Source of the DNA: Harmothoe impar
Taxonomy: Eukaryota; Annelida; Polychaeta; Phyllodocida; Polynoidae
Length of the DNA: 64,000 bases
Assembly: GCA_947462335.1 (NCBI GenBank)
Contig: OX381707.1
Location: forward strand, 82,236,610 to 82,300,609
Direction: 5' to 3'
The translations under genes and the position numbers were made by a program. Below the pieces are notes generated by a model that was not told where the DNA came from, did not search any database, and saw only the letters and a list, made by a program, of their open reading frames with translations. The stretch's first letter is position 1. Every line of letters starts with the position of its first letter. Of this stretch, positions 48,509 through 58,170 are shown piece by piece.

Positions 48509-50161
48509 ATGAGCAAAAGACAACAACTAGTGCCGTCCAAGGATCTAAGCAAGTTCAAGAACAAGAAGAGTACGCAGAACGGTGATCGTTTAGCGTCAGC
48601 ATCTCTTCTTGCTACTGAAAATGAGACCGCCGCAACTGCTTGGTCTTATCACCCTCCCGCTGTAGCGAGCGCTCACAGCAGTAGTAGTGGTAGTAGTAGT
48701 AGTAGTGGTAGTAGTAGCAGTACTACTGGTAGTAGTCGTCGTGGTAGCGACGTTGTTACACTCGCGACGGATGTTGCTGCTAAGGGCGCTGCCGCTGCTA
48801 CTGCTACTGCTACGCCTGCTGTGGCTGCTGCTGCTGCTGCTGCTGGTGCTGGTGATCCTCGTGCTGCTGGTGCTGCTGCTACTGCTGCTGCTGTGCCTGC
48901 TGCTGCTGTGCTTGCTACTGCTGCGCCTGCTGAAGCTGCTGCGCCTGCTGCTGCTGTGCCTGCTACTGCTGTGCTTGCTACTGCTGCGCCTGCTGCTGCT
49001 GCTGCTGCTGCTGCGCTTGCTACTGCTGTGCTTGCTACTGCTGCGCCTGCTGAAGCTGCTGCGCCTGCTGCTGCTGTGCCTGCTACTGCTGCGCCTGCTA
49101 CTACTGTGCCTGCTACTGCTGCGCCTGCTGTTGCGGCTGCTGCTACACCTCTTGCTGCGACTGTCGCTACTACTACTGACACGCAGCACGTTGCACAGCG
49201 CCTCTCCGCCACTACATCAACCGACGCCATCAACGCCGCTCGCGCTGAGACTTACAGCTATTCGGACACTCAGCCCCAGCAGCGCCTAGTAGACATATAT
49301 GCCCTAAAGCAAGAAGAAGAAGAGGAGAAGCAACAGGGTGAGACAGAGAACGACGCTGACGACGAGGCGTACGACGAACCCGAAGGGCGACTGCCCTCAC
49401 CACCACGTTACGAGGTCGTGTGGTTGCCCTGTTCCGACAACGAGTCGTCGGATACCAGCGCAGAAGCTGCTCCTGTTATTGGTTCTGCTGCAGTAGTACC
49501 TGTATCATCATACTTCAAAGGAGAGCCGTTAGGATACTTGCCAGACGCTATGCTACTGAAAATAAGTAGTAAGTTGCCGACATCAGATTACATACGGTTA
49601 GGTTCATACCTTAAAGTGAACTTGAAGGATATGGGATATCTCAGTTGTGAGAGAAGTGTCAGAACTCAAGCTAGAGAAATGTTCACTACTTGGTACCAGA
49701 AAAGTTGTACTACTAGGTGGAAGGAACTAGCAGCCGCCTTGGAAGAATCTTACCGTATGGACCTCATCCAATTCTCACGTGAGTACATGGACAAGCATGA
49801 CATGTGGGATGGCTTAGAGAGTGGAGACATGGAGTGGAAAGTGCAGAAATATTTCTCTCTTATAGCTGAGCTCTGCCCTAGAGACTGGAAGACCATAGGG
49901 ATCGACTTAGGGTTGACTTCTCATGAAATAGCTTTCATCTCTCAACCTGTGCCTTCTGACAGGACTGTGAAGAACCCTGTCTATGAAGTGCTGAGAGCTT
50001 GGAAGTACAACGAGACGTCTGAGCCTATGGCTCTGATGAAAGTGTTGCAAGACGACATGGGTCGCAGCGATGTCGCAATCTATGTTCAAGGGTTGTATGC
50101 AGCTGTACCCAAAGACATAAAAGTGAGCTGTGTCACTCCAGTGTTGACCACTCTCGTCTGA
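48509..50161 (+). CDS. Tandem death-domain protein with Ala/Pro-rich repeats, 550 aa
   Basis: The start at 48509 is preferred over the in-frame ATG at 48374 because it lies in a strong Kozak context (CACCACCATGA) just downstream of a TATA box and Inr. Residues about 50-90 are Ser-rich. Residues about 94-224 form a degenerate Ala/Thr/Pro repeat encoded by GCT-rich runs. An acidic segment follows around 270-300. The C-terminus contains two consecutive six-helix death-domain-like folds by pattern: DD1 about 343-425 (YLPDAML..., LGSYLKV..., MFTTWYQK..., WKELAAAL) and DD2 about 443-540 (WKTIGIDLGL..EIAFI, VLRAWKY, ALMKVLQDD). Death domains assemble apoptosis and innate-immune signalling complexes, so a role in modulating host cell death is plausible but inferred. 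The ORF is intact although the neighbouring PolB is broken. Confidence 0.75.
   Translation: MSKRQQLVPSKDLSKFKNKKSTQNGDRLASASLLATENETAATAWSYHPPAVASAHSSSSGSSSSSGSSSSTTGSSRRGSDVVTLATDVAAKGAAAATATATPAVAAAAAAAGAGDPRAAGAAATAAAVPAAAVLATAAPAEAAAPAAAVPATAVLATAAPAAAAAAAALATAVLATAAPAEAAAPAAAVPATAAPATTVPATAAPAVAAAATPLAATVATTTDTQHVAQRLSATTSTDAINAARAETYSYSDTQPQQRLVDIYALKQEEEEEKQQGETENDADDEAYDEPEGRLPSPPRYEVVWLPCSDNESSDTSAEAAPVIGSAAVVPVSSYFKGEPLGYLPDAMLLKISSKLPTSDYIRLGSYLKVNLKDMGYLSCERSVRTQAREMFTTWYQKSCTTRWKELAAALEESYRMDLIQFSREYMDKHDMWDGLESGDMEWKVQKYFSLIAELCPRDWKTIGIDLGLTSHEIAFISQPVPSDRTVKNPVYEVLRAWKYNETSEPMALMKVLQDDMGRSDVAIYVQGLYAAVPKDIKVSCVTPVLTTLV
48785..49185 (+). repeat. GCT-rich minisatellite inside the coding sequence
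   Basis: Degenerate repeats of GCTGCTGTGCCTGCTACT/GCGCCTGCT encode the Ala/Pro/Thr-rich stretch. The long frames on both strands across it are composition artefacts. Confidence 0.7.
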
Positions 50162-50329
50162 TCCCTGCAGTAAGATGGACATCTGTTGAATTCGATCCTA
50201 GACTACAGTCACCTTTCACTATGCTAATAGCATCGTGTGGTAAGAGTCGTCTAGTATTCGAAGTGATAAAGAACGTTTATTTTTTTTAATAATCGGTAAC
50301 TAAGTGAAAAAACAAAAAAGAAAAAAAAC

Positions 50330-52166
50330 ATGACGCAGTACGTCTGCGAAAAGTGTTTCAAAATTTTTAAAAAGACCGTACAATCACGACAGACACGTAG
50401 AAAAATGTAGAATAATACCTAAGTTTTGCTCTCTATGCGGCGAAATCGATTGCTGAAAGATCACCTGACGACGTGAATCTCTGGACGAGGTGACTATCCC
50501 TCCGCGTATATGTGCTGTACCGAACGGTGAGGAAACGTTCACGGCGAATTGGCCTGCAATACGAACGAGTGTCAGGATGCACGGGACTCGCGTGAGTGTA
50601 ACAAATGTCAGACTACCAACCGGCGAGTTGAGTGACGCTGTAGATACTATGCGTCGCATTCACTTCACACAAAGATTCAGATACAAAGCGGGTTTTTCGG
50701 TAGGCTTACTCTTACAACACAGAGAAGACAAGAGCAAACTGCGCTACTTTCACGTCTCCCAGAACAACGCAACTCTCATTACAACCGCTCCCTACTATAA
50801 CTAATTTAGAAACTTTGGAAGAGCTCCTCTCAAAGATGGAAAACACCATCGCTTGCGAGGAAGTACGGAAGTCTCTGGTCACGGACTTCAACGCGTACGC
50901 GGGTGTATACGAATGTTGCAAGTGTAAGGCGGCGTTCACCACCGAGTTCTTGCTGAAGAGACACAGGAACCAGCTTTCCTCTTGCCGACAAGTCAAGTTG
51001 CGCTACGTAGGTTGCATCTACTAAAATTCGAGAACGATTTTCGAAACGCTAGCAGCCTTCTCCATTTTTCCTCCCGACGGACATTTCAGAATCTACCCTT
51101 ACAACATCACCTTCAATTTCGAGGCTTTCTTCAGACCGTGCAGAGAACCGTCGACCGAACACGTGTCCCTGCTGTGGGATCACGTCCCTTTGTCTGCTAG
51201 CGTCGCATCCGACTTTCCAGGGTGGGAGGGGACGGTGTACGTCAGAGAATCCGACGCAGATTCCGACCCCTTGTTAGACCGAGTTTAAAATCACATAAAC
51301 GAGAACGCCAAAGTCATCGGGGAAGCTGTGCTAGAACTTTACCGACCGACGTTAGCGAAGTTAGATGTGGCGATAGGTGAAGCTCTCCTGCTGGAGGAGG
51401 CGGTATTCACCCCTTCTCCAGACGGCTTCGCTGCGGCTCACACCAGACACCCGTTATTTCAACTGAAGAAGCGGCTTCTGAGATACATCCGTCAAGCTCC
51501 AGTCGTGGGCTTCAACTCGGGGCGTTACGACTTGAACCTGATCAAAATACGCCTTCACTCGTTCTTTGCCTCCGGAGACCGAAGAAACCAACAATTCAGC
51601 GTCATAAAGAGAAGCAATCAATACTTGACGGTTTACACACAGCACACGGTTTTCTTGGACGTAGTCAACTATTTGGCACCTGGTTACAACTACACGAATT
51701 ATTTGCGAGCTTTCACCAGAAACGAAGAGAAAGGTCACTTTCCTTACGAATGGATGACGTATACCAAGAAACTGGTAAACAGAACCCTGCCAGCGAGATC
51801 GGCTTTTGACAGCGAACTGACGGGCGTCAAAATGGCCGAATCCGACTACGCCACATGTCAGAAAGTTTAGTCTGACAAGAAGATGCAAACTATGAGAGAT
51901 TACTTGATCCACTACAACAACAAAGACGTCAAACCTTTCATAGAAGCTCTGAAATTTTTCCAAGATCGCAGCATTGACATGTTGAAAGACGAGATCTCTC
52001 TCGCCAGTTTGACTTTACAGGTCCTCTTCCAAAACCTAGAAGCTGCGTTCACAACATTCCCTCCATTCGACGCCGTCCTCCACGCTCTGATCAAAGAAAA
52101 TCTAGTCGGTGGTCCTTCCATCATCTTCCATAGATTTCACGAGAAGGAGTGTATAAGTGCCTTATA
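50330..52166 (+). pseudogene. Protein-primed DNA polymerase B (Polinton/adintovirus type), N-terminal and exonuclease part
   Basis: Several frames joined by frameshifts and stops show the order known for animal Polinton PolB: N-terminal Cys/His fingers (CEKC near 50345, a second Cys pair, LLKDHL), a conserved spacer (KLRYFHVSQNN near 50735), another finger (CCKC near 50914), an Exo I-like region with a Phe-Glu pair near 51120, the Exo II signature VGFNSGRYDLNL (about 51506-51541), FLDVVNYLAPGYNY, FPYEWM, Exo III-like HYNNKDVKPF (about 51910) and GGPSIIFHR (about 52107). It stops at 52165-52167, where the polymerase palm should begin. At least four breaks (about 50408, 50804, 51023, 51285 and 51868) rule out function. 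Confidence 0.8.
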
Positions 52167-52475
52167 AGTCGGCAGGGGATGAATACTAGTGAAAAAGGAA
52201 GGCAGGTGTGCAAGTAGCTTTTCTAACAGACACGAGTGTGCACTAAGCTGCTTAAGTCTAAACCCACCTGCAGTAGTCAGGTAGCATGTGAAAACTTACT
52301 TAACAGATCTCTTAATTGAGTAGAGGCTCTGTACTGAGAGAGTCTTTTCAGCCGTTTAAAAGGATTATCTAGGACAGGGTACATAAGGAGTGAAACGCCG
52401 CTCTTACCCATCACACTTTCTCGACCCGCCCTTCATCATTGTAGCATCGTCCACTCTACGCTCGCTCAGCACGTT

Positions 52476-53331
52476 ATGATGGTAAGTTCTGCTATTTTCT
52501 TTACTTATCAAAGTGTTGACGCTACAGAGCATCGAAACACTCTCCAAATGAGTCCAAGAAAGAAAAAGCAACTCCCACTTGAAGCAGGAAGAGAAACAGT
52601 GCCCTATGATGCATGTGAGGTAAAGAAACATTGGAAGGACGTCCAAGGAGCAATGGATAGAAGCATGCTTCAACTTCATCGGAACGGAAGTAGTTTCATT
52701 TGGACAGAGGGAGAAGATTTCGTTAGAGCTATTTTTCTTAGCTCCGTATACTTGGCCTGACTGTGGTGAAATTCCTTCAAGTTTGTCAGTCTTCGCCATA
52801 CAAGTTATCAAGTCCTTGAAGGAGCTTCGATATATGCAAGGCACTCAGGAAGAGATTGTTCAGAAAATGACGGAATTCAAAACAGGAGAAGACACAATAT
52901 GGTGCGAGGAGACGACATATACGGACGATGATCTGGAGTGCATCATTTGTAGCCCGTTGGAACATTATGTTAAAGACTTTGAGGACATGCTAGACAGCAC
53001 TGAGATGAACCCGAAAGAGAGATCCCTTATTGCACAGAAAGAAGCCAAAGCTGTGTTGGAAAAGCTCAAGTTTGGTCAAGGATTCACTCTTCAAAGCAGC
53101 TGTGTGAGTGTGATAAAAGGTCTTGTGTTGAAACATCCAGACATGAAGTTTTCGCGTGCTGTCGACACACTTCCTTTGCCTGAACTGATGATGAACATGA
53201 TCGACCCCATCGTACCAACACTTTTCGACTCTGCCAATTGTCCCATGTATAAAATGGTTTCAAGTTTTGCCCGTGGCCTATGGCTAAACGATCCACTGAA
53301 GTCAGAAAACCTCCTTGATTTAATCAACTGA
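52476..53331 (+). pseudogene. Unknown gene in the element, one frameshift
   Basis: Two frames meet at a T5 run near 52729-52735. 52476-52760 is open, and the second frame is open across the same point to its TGA at 53331. This suggests one gene of roughly 280 residues with a single indel, or an unrecognised small intron. A GTAAGT directly follows the second ATG (52482), with a CAG near 52527. The sequence is charged and mostly helical in character; no catalytic motif or known domain is recognised. A TATA-like ACATAAGG lies about 95 bases upstream. It interrupts the PolB relic and may be a captured gene. Confidence 0.45.
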
Positions 53332-53384
53332 CTAAATGTATTTTCTCATACTAGTATTAGTAGCATTAGTAATAGCAGCTACTC

Positions 53385-53735
53385 AGTCTCGTGCAGCACA
53401 AGCAGCAGCATCTGTCAGCAGCATCCGTGACATCGTCAGCAGCAGCAGCAGCTGCACAAGCAGCACAAGCAGCAGCATCTGTCAACAGCATCCGTGACAT
53501 CGTCAGCAGCTGCAGCAGCTGCACGAGCAGCACAAGCAGCAGCTGCTGCAGCAGCTGCACGAGCAGCACAAGCAGCAGCATCTGTCAACAGCATCCGTGA
53601 CATCGTCAGCAACTACAGCAGCTGCACGAGCGGCACAAGCAGCAGCAGCTAGCAGCAGCTGCAGCAGCTGCACGAGCAGCACAAGCAGCAGCAGCAACAG
53701 CAAATCATCAGCAGCAGCAGCAGCAGCGGCGGTGT
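53385..53735. repeat. CAG/GCA-rich minisatellite
   Basis: About 60-80 bp units of GCAGCAGCATCTGTCARCAGCATCCGTGACATCGTCAGCAGC repeat several times, with variable (GCA)n spacers. Frames on both strands across it are not believed. Confidence 0.75.
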
Positions 53736-53739
53736 AGAC

Positions 53740-54039
53740 CGCTAAATTCGAGATGGCGTCATGTCTGTTTCTTAGAATCGACATTCGACATGAGGCCTAG
53801 TGACATTTGACATGAAGCTTGAAAAACATAGTGACAGAAAACATAGTGACAGGTGACATGAGCAATTCTTAAAATCGACATGAGATATGAGCATAATTAA
53901 GCTACATCGACATGTGCCATGGCTATTTTTTTTTAAGACAAATGCCATAGACTCCTCATCCAGACCTCCACTAGTAGTGCTCTATAAGCGCAAGCTTTGC
54001 CTTAAGAGAGCTGTAGCTGTGAACCCTCTCCTACCCCCG
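53740..54039. other. Non-genic stretch inside the element
   Basis: Between 53760 and 53900, CGACAT.., GTGACA and TGACATGA words recur in an irregular short repeat. No gene recognised. Confidence 0.4.
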
Positions 54040-54449
54040 TACACACAAGTAAATATCAGAGTCAGCCAATGTCGCCAATACTACTGTCATACAAGGGTCA
54101 GGCGCTGCTAGACTATAATAGATGGGTCAAGGGCCATTCTACTGAGGGTCAGGCTAGGCCGGACATTCAATAACAAGCTAGACTTTGGCAAATTTGCTTG
54201 AAAGTCTGGCCAGCAAGAGTCCAGCATACTCTCCCAAGAGTTCAGCATTGCCAGACTATGGCATGAGGATCCAGCATGGCCAGACTTTCAAGCAAGTTTG
54301 CCAAAGTCCAGCTTGTTATTGAATGTCCGGCGTAGCCTGACCCTCACTAGAATAGCCCTTGACCCATCTATTATAGTCCAGCAGTGCCTGTCCCTTGTCT
54401 GAGAGTAGTATTGGCGCCATTGGGTGACTGTGATATTTGCCTCTGTGTA
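54040..54449. mobile_element. Foldback MITE, 410 bp, inserted next to the PolB C-terminal relic
   Basis: Arms 54040-54205 and 54275-54449 are near-complete inverted copies (CAATAATACTACTGTC-type ends, TGGGTCAAGGGC, CGGACATTCAATAACAAGCT, TTTGGCAAA). The centre of about 70 bp is also partly repeated. PolB similarity resumes at the next base after the right arm. Confidence 0.75.
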
Positions 54450-54958
54450 GTCAAACCTCACCTGAGAGAGACGTACTTCAGAGAGAAACGAAAGTGGATT
54501 CCGACAGCGGTGTGTGACGATCACTTAGAGCTTTTCGTGAAGATAAAAACGGAAAAAGTGTGAAAATGGTGTCCGCCGCCCGATCTGAGAACTTCGGGGC
54601 TTATGAAAGCGGAGTGGGAAGGTGACGGGATCCTAAGTCTCAACCCTAAGACTTACATTTGCTACGATCGAGTCAGCGGCACCGGTGAAAGAAAATCCAA
54701 AAAAAAGATGGAGTGCAAAATGTGTACAGAAGTAACAAAACCCTAAAGAACCAGACGTCTTCTTGGATGTTCTTCGCAAACGAAAAACTCTCCTTGCGGT
54801 AAATAGAAATTTCAAAGTGGTACGAAACAAAAATGGACACTTACACCATAGAGAAAGATGACGTGCGCTACTTGTATTATAAGCGTCGCGTGCATTCTAA
54901 CGGTGTGACAACGAGTTCTTTAAAAATGTGGAAAAAAAATAAGTGTGTTATTGATTGA
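54450..54958 (+). pseudogene. DNA polymerase B C-terminal remnant
   Basis: Shifting frames show the C-terminal landmarks of animal Polinton PolB: a KPHLRE-type start, EWEGD..LSLNPKTY (about 54600-54645), FLDVLRK (about 54760) and YLYYKRRV near 54870, with stops at about 54560, 54745 and 54828. The palm motifs that should lie between 52166 and 54450 are missing. AATAAA-rich sequence at about 55005-55030 could be its polyadenylation region. Confidence 0.6.
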
Positions 54959-55126
54959 TTGAGCGCATCTTTTCAAAAATAGAGTGTTTATTAGAATTGA
55001 AAAAAAATAAAATAAAAAAATAAATAAAAATTATTGTTGTGTTTTATTTTCATACGTCTTCTTTTATTAGTAAGTAAAAAAAATTATAACAATTAACTAG
55101 CGTGTCCTCTTAAAGTGTCACTTCCT

Positions 55127-55261
55127 CCGGTCGCTGCTGATCTCCTAATCAAGGCATGTGACGTCTTCACTTCTAGTCACGTGACTCATCAGGTCACTTC
55201 CGGTCACGTGATCCTAAAGTCCATCACTTCCTAAACAAAAAAAATTAAGAGACACACTTCT
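55127..55261 (-). repeat. Right terminal inverted repeat
   Basis: Reverse complement matches 47355-47488. The motif pair TCACTTCCGGTCACGTGA marks the ETS/E-box site also found in the left TIR. Confidence 0.75.
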
Positions 55262-55274
55262 TCATGACCCAACC

Positions 55275-55622
55275 AATCAGAGGCCTCCATTTGACCGGAA
55301 GTGACCCCCTCATTTGCATAATGGGTCACTCCCGGTGTACCAGCCAATCAGAGGACCCTAACTAGGTCAAGGTCACGTGACGTCACTTCCGGTATGCCCT
55401 TATATGGACATGTCAAGGTCACGTGACGTCACTTCCGGTATGCCCTTATATGGGCATGTGACGTCACTTCCGGTCAAATGGAAGCCGCTGATTGGCTGCG
55501 TCATGACCTTGACCTCTAACTAGGTCAAGGTCACGTGACGTCACTTCCGGTATGCCCTTATATGGGCATGTGACGTCACTTCCGGTCAAATGGAGGCTTC
55601 TGATTGGCTGCAGGTCGATTGA
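55275..55622. promoter_or_regulatory. Array of CRE, ETS, E-box, CArG and CCAAT-type motifs
   Basis: Five copies of TGACGTCACTTCCGG join a perfect CRE to an ETS site, three of them preceded by an E-box (TCACGTGA). Three perfect CArG boxes (CCTTATATGG) lie at 55398-55407, 55444-55453 and 55556-55565. CCAATCAG or its complement CTGATTGG occurs at both ends and inside. The block is partly palindromic (CCAATCAGAGGCCTCCATTT versus AAATGGAGGCTTCTGATTGG). It directly abuts the right TIR. No downstream ORF is evident, so it is called on motif content alone. Confidence 0.6.
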
Positions 55623-55624
55623 GT

Positions 55625-55787
55625 AATAAACAGTACTTAAGCATAGTCCCGTTCCGATACATACTATACTACTAATGTGTAACCAACTGTGAGACAAAAG
55701 TAAAATAGGTATCATCATTATTGTCTATTTACTACCACTTGTGTATCCTATGACTATGGCAATAAAATCATTTTCAAACCTAAAAAA
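55625..55787 (+). repeat. Possible 3' tail of a LINE
   Basis: Ends AATAAAATCATTTTCAAACCTAAAAAA, resembling the tail of the LINE at 16400-16427. The rest shows only weak similarity. Confidence 0.3.
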
Positions 55788-55852
55788 GCGAGAGAAGACA
55801 GTATGGAATGTTAAGTGAAGGGGAGAGCATGCAAGGGAGTAATGGGGCTGAA

Positions 55853-55893
55853 CAAAAAGGAAGGAAGGAAGGAAGGAAGAAAGGAAGGAAAGC
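55853..55893. repeat. (GGAA)n microsatellite
   Basis: About ten imperfect GGAA/AGAA units. Confidence 0.8.
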
Positions 55894-56564
55894 AAAGAGG
55901 GAAGCTATCGAACACTAACAAATACTCTATGCAGCAATAGTGAATAACTCATAGTCACTTTACTTTCAAATCATGTTGTTATAATTATCTTGGGTCAGAT
56001 TTCCCACTTTTTCTGCAAAACAAATGAGAAAGGTTGGTCATAATTAATAAGAATGTATTCTATAAGTAACACACACACACACACAGACACACAATTCATG
56101 AACAACAGTACAAAGATAGCAGCAGTCTCATTTGCTGTCTATGCTTATGTCTTATCTCAGGCTGTATCTGATGTGAATCATTGTGTAACTAGAACTGAAT
56201 TAGGGAAGACTAACACTATGAGTACATCTACTTTGACTCAAAAAAATGACTAACATTGAAACTTAATGAATTGACAGAAAAAAAGTGTACATGTGAGAAA
56301 AGGGTATGAGTATTAATAATGGTTTTTATGCAAGGTAAATGAAGTCTGCTGAGGCCTACATTGCCTCATGCACCTCTTCCCAGACCCACACTTAATATAC
56401 ACAGTTATCAGAACCTGGAGAACAGCTGGGATCATATTCTCATGGCCTGCTGCAGTTGTTTTCTTTTAGTTCTTCAGAACTAATATCCAGGCTTCCCAAA
56501 GTCAATCAGTGCACCAGTTCAATTCATAAGTGCAGATAAGGCCAAATAAAAAAAAAGGTTCGTT
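55894..56564. other. Non-genic stretch
   Basis: Contains a short (AC)n tract near 56070. No gene recognised. Confidence 0.4.
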
Positions 56565-56755
56565 TCAGGTAACATGGGAAGAAACTCTAAGGTTGGTAGG
56601 TCGGATTTTTTTTTAAATCTTTTTTTACTTCCCCTCTAAAATTGACCCAAAAAAGTGTAAAAATGGGGGGACTTTTTGCCAAAATTTTGTTAACCTAAAA
56701 TTGACCCTAAAAAAGTATCAAATATAAAAATATCTGTTGCGTCAATCTAGGTAGA
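56565..56755. repeat. Dispersed repeat, copy 2
   Basis: Diverged copy of 21575-21760 with the same order of GGTAGGTCGGA, T-rich, CTAAAATTGACCC and poly-A segments. Confidence 0.45.
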
Positions 56756-56847
56756 TCCTGTTTGCAATATAAAGACGCCAATCACCATAGCCTTATAAAG
56801 TAAGATGAACAGAGCTTTGGTACAGTGCAGACGTCACCCCATCATAC

Positions 56848-57391
56848 TGTAACGGGTATCTATGCTACTAGGTTATGTGTGGTATATCTATTGTATATTG
56901 TTATGATGTAAAGCGACACAGGTTTTATTATTGTTTCATAACATGTTTTACTACTTAATGAGTACCAACGGTCCGTTTCATATACCGTCGTTATCATAGT
57001 TCTGTTTGTACCGTAGTTACTTTTACTACCGACGGTAACATCTCGTTAAGTGCTTCATAATTTATTATGTAACATAAACCACTTAGTGGCGCTGCTGGTA
57101 CGTCATGTGACTGCCACAGCTTTGTATAAAAGGTAGACTCCTTCCCCTTGGAAGTCAGCAAGGTTTGGGACTGCTGAGGCAACACCACCCGGCACTCCGG
57201 GTTTAACTCTATGATGGAGTGTTATTTCCCTGTATTATTTATGATCCAGTTCTGATCATTGTATAACTGAGTGTTGTACTAGTAAATAATACCTGAGCAT
57301 TTTCCATTAATCGCCGTATATTAAAGTCTAATTTTACCTTGTCTGGTTTTTGTTCTCATGCGTTCACACTAGTAGTACTAGACCAACTACA
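56848..57391 (+). repeat. Candidate solo LTR, about 544 bp
   Basis: Starts TGTAACGGG and ends ACTACA, giving TGTA...TACA termini. ATAC precedes (56844-56847) and follows (57392-57395). A TATA-like GTATAAAAGG lies near 57123 and a polyadenylation-like ATTAAA near 57319. No internal region or partner LTR is present. It is unrelated to the LTR at 5124-5644. Confidence 0.45.
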
Positions 57392-57395
57392 ATAC

Positions 57396-58140
57396 AATAC
57401 TCTTCCTACACTACACTGGCACTGAATATAACCAGCTCTGAAGGTGGCCATCAGCAGGACCGGATGTGCTCCTAAGGGGGCTGTAAGACGGACACATGTG
57501 CTACACATAGCTAGCCTTAATGCAGGGATGGCTGCCACAGACCAGGTTTGATCATGTCTGTAGCTTCTACTGTACTTCAGTAGTTGGGTTTTATCAGCCA
57601 GGCTGTGCACTACCCTGATTCAATTGCCACCTCCTTACTGCCTAACCTTACTATATGTGAAATTATGCTGGGCACGGAAGGTAGCCTGTCTGGGAAATAG
57701 ATGGCTACTGCCAGGCCAAAAAGCTTGCTGTAATCTGCAGGTCTGTGCCTACATGCCAGTTTTACGAGAATGGGACCATTATTAAGGTTTCTACAGCATG
57801 AAACATAATATTTCTGCAAGGCTCTTCATAAATTTACAAATAAAATGATGCATATTATTGCAACATATTTAGTACCCTATTTATTATCATAAGCAGTACA
57901 AATAATTAATGGATACCTGTTTTTGAAGTAACAAGATTGTACTCTGAAATCCAAGCCTGGAAATAAATATGTAAGATAGCCTACAGGATTATATTCTTGA
58001 AGGACAGAATATTGAGAACAAGGTGAAAAGGTTTTAGCATAGATTGCAATCTGATGTGTGTGTAGTGTTGACCCAACGGGCAGTGTTTATGTATGTCCCT
58101 AGATACAGACTTTACTTCATGCTGACCACATCCTGCCTAC
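57396..58140. other. Non-genic stretch
   Basis: 57400-57560 is distantly similar to the AGGTGGCCA.CAGCAGGACC region of the segmental duplication. Nothing else is recognised. Confidence 0.4.
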
Positions 58141-58170
58141 ATTACTGTGGTCCCCACACCTTCAGTATAC

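Larger units (their letters stand above)
47355..55261 (+). mobile_element. Polinton/adintovirus-like element, 7.9 kb, degenerate
   Basis: Defined by matching TIRs (47355-47488 and 55127-55261) and by PolB fragments of the animal Polinton type next to the right TIR. It carries a tandem death-domain gene, a broken PolB and an unknown frameshifted gene. Capsid, maturation protease, packaging ATPase and integrase, expected in Polintons of 15-20 kb, are not recognisable, so this is a reduced derivative or a recombined remnant. No matching 6 bp target-site duplication is visible. Regional composition differs from the flanks, with many CTG/CAG-type runs. Confidence 0.7.

Noticed and set aside
48596..49289. 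Ser-, Ala- and Leu-rich frames of about 190-200 codons overlapping the death-domain gene
   Set aside because: Shadow frames of a GCT-rich trinucleotide repeat; only the frame continuing into the death domains has non-repeat protein character and a promoter.
53366..53784. Leu-, Ala- and Ser-rich frames around 53.4-53.7 kb
   Set aside because: Produced by the CAG minisatellite; present on both strands in several frames.
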